A DNA stretch of 64,000 nucleotides from Megaleporinus macrocephalus (lineage: Eukaryota > Chordata > Actinopteri > Characiformes > Anostomidae): assembly GCA_021613375.1 (NCBI GenBank), contig CM038719.1:2284630-2348629 (forward strand), in the 5' to 3' direction. The notes under the pieces were generated by a model. It ran no database searches, had not been told where the DNA came from, and saw nothing but the letters and a program-made list of their open reading frames with translations. Position numbers and translations under genes: made by a program. Of this stretch, positions 52,901 through 64,000 are shown in pieces. Position 1 is the stretch's first letter. Each line of letters begins with the position of its first letter.

Positions 52901-55900
52901 GTTCATTTAATGGACGGAAATACTCAAACGAACACCTGAAAAAAGGAAGCATGTGTGTCAGTTTGGTAGGATCATTGGTTTCCTAATGTACACTGGAACA
53001 GATGAATCTTGACAATGGTCTTGGGAAGGTACTGTAATCGTGGATGGTTTATCGTCAACACTTAATTTTTTTTATTGTTGAGAAGATGAAAACATGAAGG
53101 TACTCAACGGGATGGGTTTTTTCCCTGATATCTACCTGGAAGAGCGTAAACGTGGTAGCAAAAACAAAGACTTGCTCGGTTCTTGGTTTAGGGTTCAATG
53201 CAATACCCAAGAAATCTGTAGCACCTTGAATTTAAAAGGATTCCTCACTTTCAGTCGGTCGAGCCGTGACTAGTCACTAAAAGTCTCTGTAAGGTGGTTT
53301 CTTGATGGGGGGAGTATGACGTGGTAGTTGTTTTGCTTATTTAAATGAGTTTTGTGTCTGCATGTGTTCATCTGTACAAATATTTATTGTTGTGATATGG
53401 GCGTCAGTAGTAATGCTCTCTGCTTCACTCCCAAGGACCACGGGACCATGGACCCGGTGGGCCCAACAGTAAGTAAAACCTTCAGCCTCACAGATGCTGT
53501 AGAGCTTCTGTTCACAGATGTTGAGCACCTAATGAAGGCTGTGTGGTTGAGTCTGGTTGTGTTTGTTCACAGTGCAGGAGCAGGATAATTCTGATAACAA
53601 CACCATCTTTGTCCAAGGCCTGGGAGACAACTACACCGTGGACTCTGTGGCAGATTTCTTCAAACAGATCGGCATTATCAAGGTACACGGTGAGAGAACA
53701 TGGAGGAAAACCAAACGCAGGACCCTCGCTTGCACCTTTTCACCTCTCGTTGATTTTTCCCTCTCCTACAGATGAATAAGAAGACCGGCCTGCCCATGAT
53801 TAACCTGTACACGGACAGAGAGACGGGCAAGCTGAAAGGCGAGGCCACCGTTTCCTTCGATGATCCTCCTTCTGCTAAAGCGGCCATCGACTGGTTTGAT
53901 GGTGGGTCTGTAATTGATACCTCACGCTTATGAGATAACTCAACCATATTAAATGTATTATTCACAAGAATAAAACCAGCCATACAGCCCACAATTCCTA
54001 AGTTCACTTACAGCATGCTCATACACAGTCAAGTCACATTATTATGACCCCCAGCTAATATCACAGACAGCAGCTAGACGGACTGGGAGACTCAGTAAGG
54101 TCCTGGTAGGTGGTCACAGGTATCTGGAGGTATCATGCTGACTGCAGTGCATCCCACAGCTGCTGGAGGGAGCGTGGAGGAGGATCCATAGAGCCAACAC
54201 CACCATCCAGGTGGTCCCACAGATGCCCAATTGGGTTCAAGTCTGGGGAATTAGGGGTCCAGGGTAGCACTTGGAAATCTTAGTCAGCTCTTCCAACCAG
54301 TGTGGGACATTTCTAGTCGTGTAACGTGTCGCATCGTCTTTCTGGAAGATCCCATCCACCCCAGAGAAGACCATCAGCATGTATGGTGTACGTGATCTGC
54401 AAGGATGGATTCAGACCCAAATGGGTTGAGAGTGTCTTCCACATGGATGAGTGGGTCCAGAGAATGGCACGAAAACATTTCCCAGACCAGAAGTAGAAGG
54501 TGGTCATAATAATGTGACTCAACTGTGTATAAATTCAATAGATTCAACCTTAATCTTTTAAAATATCCAGATAAATCTAGCCACCTTTATATTATAGACA
54601 TAATAATTAATTAACAGTTCCTAATATTAATATGGACCCCAGCAGGCGTGGCTATTACAGCAAAGCGAGAGCCAGAAGATAACACAGACCTGCGGTCTTC
54701 TCTGTGTGTTTACAGGTAAAGATTTTAATGGAAACCCCATTAAGGTGTCCTTCGCCACACGCCGGGCCGACTTTGGACGCGGAGGTGGAGGCATGAGGGG
54801 CGGCCGTGGACGCGGAGGTGAGCTGTGTGTGTATATGCCATCCCATAGTTCTATGTATTTAGACTGAACACTGCCTACAGTGTCTTTCTTCGTCTGATTT
54901 AGGACCAATGGGAAGAGGTGGGTTTGGCGGTGGCAGGGGTGGTGGTGGTGGCGGCTTCCCCGGTAACAATGGCAGTGGTGGTGGCGGTGGCAGCGGCGGC
55001 GGCCAGCAGAGAGCCGGGGATTGGAAATGTTCGAATCCGTGAGGGCATATTTAATGTGTATCCTGATCATCTACACGTATTGAAGGTGTCGGTTAGTGTG
55101 GATATTAATCTGATCTCGTTTGGCGAAGGTCATGTGGGAATCTGAACTTCTCGTGGCGTAACGAGTGCAACCAGTGTAAAGCGGCCAAGCCTGAGGGCGC
55201 TGGAGGAGGAATGCCACCGATGGGAGGTAAAAGTACTGCCCGCTATCCACCCCCACCATTATAACCATTGTTAGGACAACTGGGTGCAGGTGCGAACTGG
55301 CCATCGGGACGTTTTGGAACGTTCCTAGTTGGCCAGTTCTTGGGCTAATGGGGCGGATGGGGAGCAACACCAAATTCAGTAGCAACCATAACTGAAGATG
55401 TCTACTAAGCATTGATCTCAGAACAGAATATCAGAGAACTAACCCAACTTTGTACAAAGAAGTAATACTAGAAACCCGCACCAGTCTCAGGTGATGGTTT
55501 TATATATATACATGTGTATATACATATATATACATATATATTTATGTATGTATTTATTATTAGCGCTATGCTGAAGCGTGATGACCACAGAACTCACGTT
55601 ATTCACGCTGGAGGAGAACGTGGAGTTTCTCCACCTCATTTCAGGAGCTTAAACTGGGTTCTTAGGATAGGGCTGCCCACCACTCAAGGCAGGGGTGTAT
55701 CACTGCCCCCTGTTGTGTGTGTTCACTAGTGTGTGTAGGTGTAGGTGTTTCACTGCCTCTAGTGTGTTTGTGTGTGTGTGTGTGTGTTGTATGTGGGTGT
55801 TTCACTGGCACGAGTGTGTGTGTGTGTGTGTTATCTCTCCTAGTGTGTGTATGTGTTTCTGTTCACTAGTGTGTGTGTGTTCACTAGTGTGTGTGTGTGT

Positions 55901-56241
55901 GTGTGGGGGGGGATGTTAAATGCGGGGGTCAGTCTCTGCTGTGTACGAACACGAGTGTTTAATATTTCTAACTCTCTTTGTTCTCAGGAGGTTTCGGTGG
56001 AGACCGTGAGCGAGGCAGGGGTGGTTTCGATCGTGGTGGGTTCCGTGGTCGAGGTGGTGACCGAGGGGGCTTCAGAGGAGGCCGAGGCGGAGACCGGGGG
56101 GGATACGGCCCTGGCAAGATGGACTCGCGGTAAGAGACTCGAGTCGTGTGTACCGAAATGACTTGCCTGAGTAGACGCCTCTGTGGTTCCGTCCACGGAG
56201 GTATATTTATCCACCTGTTTTCTCAGGTGTAGAAAAGTGAG

Positions 56242-56272
<31 letters not shown>

Positions 56273-56322
56273 TGTGTTTCAGGGGTGACCACAGGCAGGA
56301 CCGCCGGGAGAGGCCGTACTGA
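47639..56322 (+). CDS. FUS: FUS (TLS) RNA-binding protein, complete, 15 exons, 541 aa
   Basis: Exons are 47639-47651, 48026-48053, 48253-48413, 48495-48663, 49530-49795, 49943-50105, 51612-51646, 53436-53468, 53573-53682, 53772-53901, 54716-54817, 54903-55038, 55129-55226, 55988-56129 and 56283-56322 (TGA). The frame closes exactly. FUS is a nuclear FET-family protein acting in transcription, splicing and RNP condensates. In order: a prion-like Ser/Tyr/Gly/Gln domain (1-212, many GYG/SYG and YSQ repeats); RGG1 (about 213-285); an RRM (about 300-385, NTIFVQGL and [13 protein letters not shown], with the KK loop NKKTG); RGG2; a RanBP2-type zinc finger with C446, C451, C462 and C465; RGG3; and a PY nuclear-localisation signal at the very end ([13 protein letters not shown]) read by transportin-1. 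Exon 7 is 35 nt as in mammals. The acceptor of exon 13 is weak (GGCGAAG|G). Introns 10 and 13 carry repeats; introns 6 and 7 are nearly clean. Confidence 0.97.
48066..48167. mobile_element. Palindromic MITE, FUS intron 2
   Basis: The left arm GCCAGCTTCTTGTTGGAATT-TTTCCGTTCC..CCTTAAAT and the right arm ATTTAAGGTGGAACGGATAA..TTCTAACAAAAAGCTG face each other. It is the single-copy form of the element amplified at 6588-7855, and it occupies half of the 199-bp intron. Confidence 0.82.
48745..49080 (+). repeat. Dispersed repeat copy 4 and CA/TA tract, FUS intron 4
   Basis: 48745-48960 has TGTAAGGCAATGGAACCAGA, GCGTTTCTATTGGTCCATTT and TTTACACGCAATGTAAACG, same order as 3310-3530. A (CA)n/(TA)n tract follows at 49035-49085. 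Confidence 0.75.
50106..53435 (+). promoter_or_regulatory. FUS: FUS introns 6-7 with 35-nt frameshifting exon 7 (autoregulatory cassette)
   Basis: Introns of 1506 bp (50106-51611) and 1789 bp (51647-53435) flank exon 7 (51612-51646). The exon is 35 nt, so skipping it shifts the frame and creates a premature stop downstream. In mammals FUS binds exon 7 and these conserved introns, represses exon 7 inclusion and also promotes retention of introns 6 and 7, limiting its own level through NMD or nuclear detention. What I see directly is the exon size, the phase and the near absence of tandem repeats or transposons in these two introns. That the circuit operates here is inference. Confidence 0.6.
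54028..54533. mobile_element. Tc1/mariner-type MITE, FUS intron 10
   Basis: The ends ACAGTCAAGTCACATTATTA and the mirrored TAATAATGTGACTCAACTGT form about 28-bp terminal inverted repeats beginning CACAGT and flanked by TA. The interior (about 450 bp) has no intact ORF; on the minus strand it contains fragments that could derive from a transposase. It fills most of the intron. Confidence 0.75.
55690..55920. repeat. GT-rich TTCACTAGTGTGTG tract, FUS intron 13
   Basis: Reverse-complement version of the array downstream of the gene: ATCACTGCCCCCTGTTGTGT, GTTTCACTGCCTCTAGTG and GTTCACTAGTGTGTG units with (GT)n. It abuts the segment that has been copied in inverse orientation to 58193-58500. Confidence 0.9.
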
Positions 56323-56670
56323 TTTCCCAACAGGCATCTGTGACCTCTTCCCTCCTCACACTCCGCTCAGTCCAGGACCAGCATAGTTTTTCTAAACTCT
56401 TATACTGTTACGTTAAAGCCTGACTCCAGGGTGCAGATTAGGTTACCGGCCCTGGACCTAAAACAGGACTAGGCTTAATCTTCCCAGGAGGCAGCTGTGT
56501 TTTATTTGTTTGTGGAAGGATTATCTGTTGTTCTTCGTGTCTCTTCTCTTTGCGCTGCTCCTTGACATACGGTTTTCCCTCCGTTTTAATTGCACCAGTT
56601 GATTGTGAGATGTGTGGAGTTGATTTTTTTTTTTGGCACTTTTGAATTTTGTATAGAATTGTGTTGTAGA

Positions 56671-56676
56671 AATAAA
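56671..56676 (+). terminator. FUS: FUS poly(A) signal
   Basis: AATAAA in GTAGAAATAAACCATCC, 349 bp after the FUS stop codon. The 3' UTR 56323-56690 is otherwise unique sequence. 56691-56937 is intergenic without features. Confidence 0.75.
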
Positions 56677-56937
56677 CCATCCGAAAACAATGTTCAGAGT
56701 CATCTTACGGCTTGCTTTACACAATGCAACTTCAATGCAACTTGATTTTCATGCAACTTGGCAGGTAAACAAAGCAGAAAAGGAAGTTGCACGCTCACAT
56801 TCGATTACAATTTTCAAAACATACTTTTACTGTGCATTTGAGTTTTAATCTGTTCTGTGTATTTATTCTGAATATTCTGAATAAGATACTATTGATCCCA
56901 GAGGGAAATTCAAGATCTCGAAATTTAACCCATATGT

Positions 56938-59900
56938 GCAGTGAAACACACACACACACAAGTGAACAGGCACACTAGGGGGCAGTGAAACACACACTAC
57001 AGAGCAGTGAAACTCATACAGACACACTAATGAGCACACATATACACACACACTGGTGAACAGACACTACGGAGCAGTGAAACTCACAGACACGTTAGTG
57101 AATACACACACTAGTGAACAGACACACTACGGAGCAGTGAAACAGACACGCTAGTGAACACACACTAGTGAACAGACACTACGGAGCAGTGAAACTCATA
57201 CAGACACTAATGAACACATACACACACACACTGGTGAACAGAAACACTACGGAGCAGTGAAACACAGACACGCTAGTGAACACACACTAGTGAACAGGCA
57301 CTACGGAGCAGTGAAACTTACAGACACGCTAGTGAATACACACACTGGTGAACAGACACACTACGGAGCAGTGAAACAGACACGCTAGTGAACACACACA
57401 CTAGTGAACAGACACTACGGAGCAGTGAAACTCATACAGACACACTAATGAACACACATATACACACACACTGGTGAACAGACACTACAGAGCAGTGAAA
57501 CTCATACAGACACACTAATGAACACACATATACACACACACTAGTGAACAGACACACTACGGAGCAGTGAAACAGACACGCTAGTGAACACACACTAGTG
57601 AACAGACACTACGGAGCAGTGAAACTCATACAGACACTAATGAACACATACACACACACTGGTGAACAGAAACACTACGGAGCAGTGAAACATACAGACA
57701 CGCTAGTGAACACACACACTAGTGAACAGGCACTACGGAGCAGTGAAACTTACAGACACGCTAGTGAATACACACACTGGTGAACAGACACACTACGGAG
57801 CAGTGAAACAGACACGCTAGTGAACACACACACTAGTGAACAGACACTACGGAGCAGTGAAACTCATACAGACACTAATGAACACATACACACACACTGG
57901 TGAACAGAAACACTACGGAGCAGTGAAACATACAGACACGCTAGTAAACACACACACACTAGTAAACAGGCACTACGGAGCAGTGAAACAGACACGCTAG
58001 TGAACACACACACTAGTGAACAGACACTACGGAGCAGTGAAACTCATACGGACACTAATGAACACATACACACACACTGGTGAACAGAAACACTACGGAG
58101 CAGTGAAACTCACAGACACGCTAGTGAATACACACACTGGTGAACAGAAACACTACGGAGCAGTGAAACATACAGACACGCTAGTGAACACACACTACTC
58201 AGGCAAGTCATTTCGGTACACACGACTCGAGTCTCTTACCGCGAGTCCATCTTGCCAGGGCCGTATCCCCCCCGGTCTCCGCCTCGGCCTCCTCTGAAGC
58301 CCCCTCGGTCACCACCTCGACCACGGAACCCACCACGATCGAAACCACCCCTGTCTCGCTCACGGTCTCCACCGAAACCTCCTGAGAACAAAGAGAGTTA
58401 GAAATATTAAACACTCGAGTTCGTACACAGCAGAGACTGACCCCCGCATTTAACACCCCCCCCCCACACACACACACACACACTAGTGAACACACACACA
58501 CTAGTGAACACACACACTAGTGAACAGACACTACGGAGCAGTGAAACTCATACAGACACTAATGAACACATATACACACACACTGGTGAACAGAAACACT
58601 ACGGAGCAGTGAAACATACAGACACGCTAGTGAACACACACACTAGTGAACAGGCACTACGGAGCAGTGAAACTTACAGACACGCTAGTGAATACACACA
58701 CTGGTGAACAGAAACACTACGGAGCAGTGAAACATACAGACACGCTAGTGAACACACACTAGTGAACAGACACTACGGAGCAGTGAAACTCATACAGGCA
58801 CACTAATGAACACACACATACACACTGGTGAACAGACACACTACGGAGCAGTGAAACATACAGACACGCTAGTGAATACACACACTAGTGAACAGACACT
58901 ACGGAGCAGTGAAACTCATACAGACACACTAATGAACACACACATATACACACACACTGGTGAACAGACACTACGGAGCAGTGAAACAGACACGCTAGTG
59001 AACACACACACACTAGTGAACAGACACTACGGAGCAGTGAAACTCACAGACACGCTAGTGAATACACACACTAGTGAACAGACACTACGGAGCAGTGAAA
59101 CATACAGACACGCTAGTGTACACACACACACTAGTGAACAGACCCTACGGAGCAGTGAAACTCACAGACACGCTAGTGAGTACACACACTAGTGAACAGG
59201 CACTACGGAGCAGTGAAACTTACAGACACGCTAGTGAATACACACACTGGTGAACAGAAACACTACGGAGCAGTGAAACATACAGACACGCTAGTGAACA
59301 CACACTAGTGAACAGACACTACGGAGCAGTGAAACTCATACAGGCACACTAATGAACACACACATACACACTGGTGAACAGACACACTACGGAGCAGTGA
59401 AACATACAGACACGCTAGTGAATACACACACTGGTGAACAGACACTACGGAGCAGTGAAACAGACACGCTAGTGAACACACACACACTAGTGAACAGACA
59501 CTACGGAGCAGTGAAACTCACAGACACGCTAGTGAATACACACACTAGTGAACAGACACTACGGAGCAGTGAAACATACAGACACGCTAGTGTACACACA
59601 CACACTAGTGAACAGACCCTACGGAGCAGTGAAACTCACAGACACGCTAGTGAGTACACACACTAGTGAACAGACACTACAGAGCAGTGAAACTCACAGA
59701 CACGCTAGTGAATACACACACTGGTGAACAGACACTACGGAGCAGTGAAACTCACAGACACGCTAGTGAACACACACACACTAGTGAACAGACACTACGG
59801 AGCAGTGAAACTCACAGACACGCTAGTGAATACACACACTAGTGAACAGACACACTACGGAGCAGTGAAACATACAGACACGCTAGTGTACACACACACT

Positions 59901-60115
59901 AGTGAACAGACACTACGGAGCAGTGAATCTCACAGACACACTAGTGAATACACACACTAGTGAACAGACACTACAAAGCAGTGAAACTCACAGACACGCT
60001 AGTGAATACACACACTAGTGAACAGACACTACGGAGCAGTGAAACTCATACAGACACGCTAGTGAATACACACACTAGTGAACAGACACACTACGGAGCA
60101 GTGAAACTCAGACAC
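56938..60115. repeat. Minisatellite of CACTACGGAGCAGTGAAAC / CACTAGTGAACAG units downstream of FUS
   Basis: Composite units of roughly 60-75 bp: TACGGAGCAGTGAAACTCAC, AGACACGCTAGTGAACACAC and ACACTAGTGAACAGACAC, with CA-length variation. A longer block containing CATACAGGCACACTAATGAA recurs with about 546-bp spacing (58795 and 59341), so multi-unit blocks have duplicated. The array is interrupted at 58193-58500 by an inverted FUS fragment. Open frames of 60-130 codons here are by-products. Confidence 0.93.
58193..58500 (-). pseudogene. Inverted copy of FUS exon 14 with flanking intron sequence
   Basis: The minus strand reproduces about 55865-56176 of the FUS gene: the intron 13 end (GAACTCGAGTGTTTAATATT, TTCTCAG), all 142 nt of exon 14, the donor CGCG|GTAAGA and about 45 nt of intron 14 up to CCTGAGTAG. 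I count three substitutions over about 270 aligned bases; one changes a Gly to Asp in the RGG3 region. Splice sites are intact, but there are no neighbouring FUS exons on this strand, so it cannot encode FUS. The fragment sits inside the downstream minisatellite and faces the parent exon across about 2 kb. Confidence 0.93.
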
Positions 60116-60534
60116 AGTGGGCAGCACTACCACAGCGCCCGGGGAGCAGTCAGGGTTTAGTTGTCTTGTGTCCTGGTGGTTCGTGGGATCAGAGGTTAGT
60201 AAACAAGGCTGGTTCCCCAACTTCCAGCTCACGACTGCCCCGAGAAGCTGGAGAAGAGCAAATCTTAGTTTCATACTGCTTTGTGGAAGTTTAACCGTGC
60301 AAATCCAGACTGTAGGCTAACCTTGTATCTACACTCGCTGTCTGGTGTATCAACCCAGCAGCAAAGTTTGTTAAAGATGTGCAGGATGTTTTATTATTAT
60401 TAATTATTATAATTATTTTATTATTTTAAAGAACATGTATCTCCAAAATAGCAATGTTACAGGAGAGGCCAGAAACCTTCTTTACTTTCAGTGTAAGTCA
60501 ACAGAACCAGTTTCAGTTTAAGTCAAATGTTTCC
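60116..60534 (+). other. Intergenic sequence with dispersed repeat copy 5
   Basis: 60116-60180 (GTGGGCAGCACTACCACAGC, CGCCCGGGGAGCAGTCAGGG) resembles a common fish repeat that probably seeded the adjacent array. 60430-60525 is a further copy of the 3310-3530 family (AATAGCAATGTTACAGGAGA, TCAGTGTAAGTCAACAGAAC). No gene seen. Confidence 0.55.
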
Positions 60535-63500
60535 CATACTATTATTCTATTACTCTATACTATTATTCTATTACTCTATACTATTATTCTATTACTTTAT
60601 ACTATTATTCTATTACTCTATACTATTATTCTATTACTCTATACTATTATTCTATTACTCTATACTATTATTCTATTACTTTATACTATTATTCTATTAC
60701 TCTATACCATTATTCTATTACTCTATACCATTATTCTATTACTCTATACTATTATTCTATTACTCTATACCATTATTCTATTACTCTATACTATTATTCT
60801 ATTACTCTATACTATTATTCTATTACTCTATACCATTATTCTATTACTCTATACTATTATTCTATTACTTTATACTATTATTCTATTACTCTATACTATT
60901 ATTCTATTACTTTATACTATTATTCTATTACTTTATACTATTATTCTATTACTCTATACTATTATTCTATTACTTTATACTATTATTCTATTACTCTATA
61001 CTATTATTCTATTACTCTATACTATTATTCTATTACTTTATACTATTATTCTATTACTCTATACTATTATTCTATTACTCTATACTATTATTCTATTACT
61101 TTATACTATTATTCTATTACTCTATACTATTATTCTATTACTCTATACTATTATTCTATTACTTTATACTATTATTCTATTACTCTATACTATTATTCTA
61201 TTACTTTATACTATTATTCTATTACTCTATACTATTATTCTATTACTTTATACTATTATTTTATTACTCTATACTATTATTCTATTACTCTATACTATTA
61301 TTCTATTACTTTATACTATTATTCTATTACTCTATACTATTATTCTATTACTTTAAACTATTATTCTATTACTTTATACTATTATTTTATTACTCTATAC
61401 TATTATTCTATTACTTTATACTATTATTCTATTACTTTATACTATTATTCTATTACTCTATACTATTATTCTATTACTTTATACTATTATTCTATTACTC
61501 TATACTATTATTCTATTACTTTATACTATTATTCTATTACTCTATACTATTATTTATACTATTATTCTATTACTCTATACTATTATTCTATTACTCTATA
61601 CTATTATTCTATTACTTTATACTATTATTCTATTACTCTATACTATTATTCTATTACTTTATACTATTATTCTATTACTCTATACTATTATTCTATTACT
61701 TTATACTATTATTTTATTACTCTATACTATTATTCTATTACTCTATACTATTATTCTATTACTTTATACTATTATTCTATTACTCTATACTATTATTTAT
61801 ACTATTATTCTATTACTATATACTATTATTCTATTACTCTATACTATTATTCTATTACTTTATACTATTATTCTATTACTCTATACTATTATTTATACTA
61901 TTATTCTATTACTCTATACTATTATTCTATTACTCTATACTATTATTCTATTACTTTATACTATTATTCTATTACTCTATACTATTATTCTATTACTTTA
62001 TACTATTATTCTATTACTCTATACTAATTATTTATACTATTATTCTATTACTCTATACTATTATTCTATTACTCTATACTATTATTCTATTACTTTATAC
62101 TATTATTCTATTACTCTATACTATTATTCTATTACTCTATACTATTATTCTATTACTTTATACTATTATTCTATTACTCTATACTATTATTCTATTACTT
62201 TATACTATTATTCTATTACTCTATACCATTATTCTATTACTTTATACTATTATTCTATTCATTTATACTATTATTCTATTACTTTATACTATTATTCTAT
62301 TACTCTATATTATTATTCTATTACTCTATACTATTATTCTGTTACTTTATACTATTATTCTATTACTCTATACTATTATTCTATTACTTTATACTATTAT
62401 TCTATTACTCTATACTATTATTCTATTACTTTATACTATTATTCTATTACTCTATACCATTATTCTATTCATTTATACTATTATTCTATTACTTTATACT
62501 ATTATTCTATTACTCTATACTATTATTCTATTACTCTATACTATTATTCTGTTACTTTATACTATTATTCTATTACTCTATACTATTATTCTATTACTCT
62601 ATACTATTATTCTATTACTTTATACTATTATTCATTGCTTTATACTATTATTTTATTACTCTATACTATTATTCTATTACTTTATACTATTATTCTATTA
62701 CTCTATACTATTATTCTATTACTTTATACTATTATTCATTGCTTTATACTATTATTTTATTACTCTATACTATTATTCTATTACTTTATACTATTATTCT
62801 ATTACTCTATACTATTATTCTATTACTCTATACCATTATTCTATTACTTTATACTATTATTCTATTAGTCTATACTATTATTCTATTACTTTATACTATT
62901 ATTCTATTACTCTATACCATTATTCTATTACTTTATACTATTATTCTATTACTTTATACTATTATTCTATTACTTTATACTATTATTCTATTACTCTATA
63001 CTATTATTCTATTACTTTATACTATTATTCTATTACTTTATACTATTATTCTATTCATTTATACTATTATTCTATTACTCTATACTATTATTCTATTACT
63101 TTATACTATTATTCTATTACTTTATACTATTATTCTATTCATTTATACTGTTATTCTATTACTCTATACTATTATTCTATTACTTTATACTATTATTCTA
63201 TTCATTTATACTATTATTCTATTACTCTATACTATTATTCTATTACTTTATACCATTATTCTATTACTCTATACCATTATTCTATTACTTTATACTATTA
63301 TTCTATTACTTTATACTATTATTCTATTAGTCTATACTATTATTCTATTACTTTATACTATTATTCTATTACTCTATACCATTATTCTATTACTTTATAC
63401 TATTATTCTATTACTCTATACTATTATTCTATTACTTTATACTATTATTCTATTCATTTATACTATTATTCTATTACTTTATATTATTATTCTATTACTC

Positions 63501-63676
63501 TATACTATTATTCTATTCGTTTATACTATTATTCTATTACTTTATATTATTATTCTATTACTCTATACTATTATTCTATTACTTTATACTATTATTCTAT
63601 TACTCTATACTATTATTCTATTCATTTATACTATTATTCTATTACTTTATACTATTATTTATACTATTATTCTATT
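60535..63676. repeat. 21-bp AT-rich, nearly G-free satellite, about 150 copies
   Basis: The unit is CTATACTATTATTCTATTAC plus T, with CTCTAT/CTTTAT alternation and occasional TTCATTTATAC variants. The + strand is almost devoid of G over 3.1 kb. The 21-bp period leaves frames open, which produces a 1052-codon frame of Leu/Tyr/Phe/Ile repeats and others; these are artefacts. Variant ATTCATTGCTTTATAC recurs at a 105-bp spacing (five units) near 62631 and 62736, showing block duplication. Confidence 0.97.
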
Positions 63677-64000
63677 AAAGAATAAAGAAGTTGTCGCGTC
63701 CTGCACTGCCCCCTACGGTCTGCAGCGGTACTGCTGCGTCCCGTCCCGTATCCATAACGTGCAAATTACGCACGAAATTAGCGCAGAGTGCGGACAGAAA
63801 GCTCCACGCGCATCCGTAACTCAACAGCGTCAAACCCAGGCTGAGTTCCAAACACCTCCGTGGTCCCTACGTAGTGTGCTTTGAGAATTCTGCCTTCTAC
63901 AGACAGACTGTGCTCTATGTGAGGAGTTGGGATGGGTCTGAATCCTGAATGTCTATTTTTTAGCTTTACTATGAGCTGCTGAGCTGCAGGAGCCAGTGTT
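63677..64000. other. Unassigned intergenic sequence
   Basis: A locally GC-richer stretch (TTGTCGCGTCCTGCACTGCC, CGCACGAAATTAGCGCAGAG) following the 21-bp satellite. No ORF with recognisable family, no clear promoter. It may belong to a gene beyond the window. Confidence 0.4.

Noticed and set aside
54028..54533. Possible intact transposase gene in FUS intron 10
   Set aside because: Only about 500 bp between the inverted ends, with no frame long enough; a non-autonomous element fits better.
54627..55145. Frames antisense or out of frame to FUS exons 11-12 (His- or Val-rich)
   Set aside because: Shadow frames of Gly-rich FUS codons; the sense exons are certain.
60527..63884. Open frames of 1052, 381 and 300 codons rich in Leu/Tyr/Phe/Ile
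   Set aside because: They follow the 21-bp satellite exactly; the period is a multiple of three and the unit lacks stops. No start context, no homology, and several frames are open at once.

Overview
The window is vertebrate nuclear DNA, almost certainly from a teleost fish. Ostariophysan (catfish/characin-like) is my best guess, judged only from the repeat families. Spliced protein genes with GT-AG introns read clearly through a very repeat-rich background: Tc1/mariner and hAT-type elements, an L2-like LINE, foldback elements and about 20 tandem arrays. There is no bacterial, CRISPR, rRNA or tRNA signal that I can support.

Layout. (1) 400-4337 holds the last two coding exons of an unrecognised RG/RGG-rich protein; its 5' part lies outside the window. 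(2) 6237-21073 is a complete 11-exon KAT8 (MOF/MYST1) histone acetyltransferase of 467 residues, with an NRF1-type promoter palindrome just upstream. (3) 29043-43561 is a complete 6-exon prostasin-like, probably GPI-anchored trypsin-type serine protease of 313 residues; a GC-rich block at 24655-24970 may be its 5' non-coding exon. (4) 47639-56322 is a complete 15-exon FUS RNA-binding protein gene of 541 residues. All four are on the + strand. KAT8, a prostasin-type protease and FUS are also neighbours on human 16p11.2, so this is an old syntenic block; the proteins are not an operon or known pathway.

The space between exons is dominated by tandem repeats. By my tally arrays cover about 22 kb, roughly a third of the window. 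Unit sizes are 9, 13, 15/18, 21, 24, 29, 37, 41, 44, 45 and 51 bp, with CA, CT and TTAC tracts. Several arrays visibly grew out of a segment of a dispersed element: the 45-bp unit from a foldback transposon arm, the 44-bp unit from half of a palindromic MITE, 45-bp and 17-bp units inside a Tc1 transposase and a LINE ORF. Others carry a splice-site-like motif in every unit and sit in introns in sense orientation. Long open frames across these arrays (up to 1052 codons) are artefacts of stop-free units whose length is a multiple of three.

Most interesting observations: an inverted, about 99% identical copy of FUS exon 14 with intron flanks inside the minisatellite 2 kb downstream of FUS; a 120-bp spacer-free palindrome with one mismatch; a 1036-bp higher-order repeat in the 37-bp array; the foldback element whose arm carries an expandable minisatellite at several loci; and conservation of the 35-nt frameshifting FUS exon 7 between two large introns that have remained almost repeat-free.
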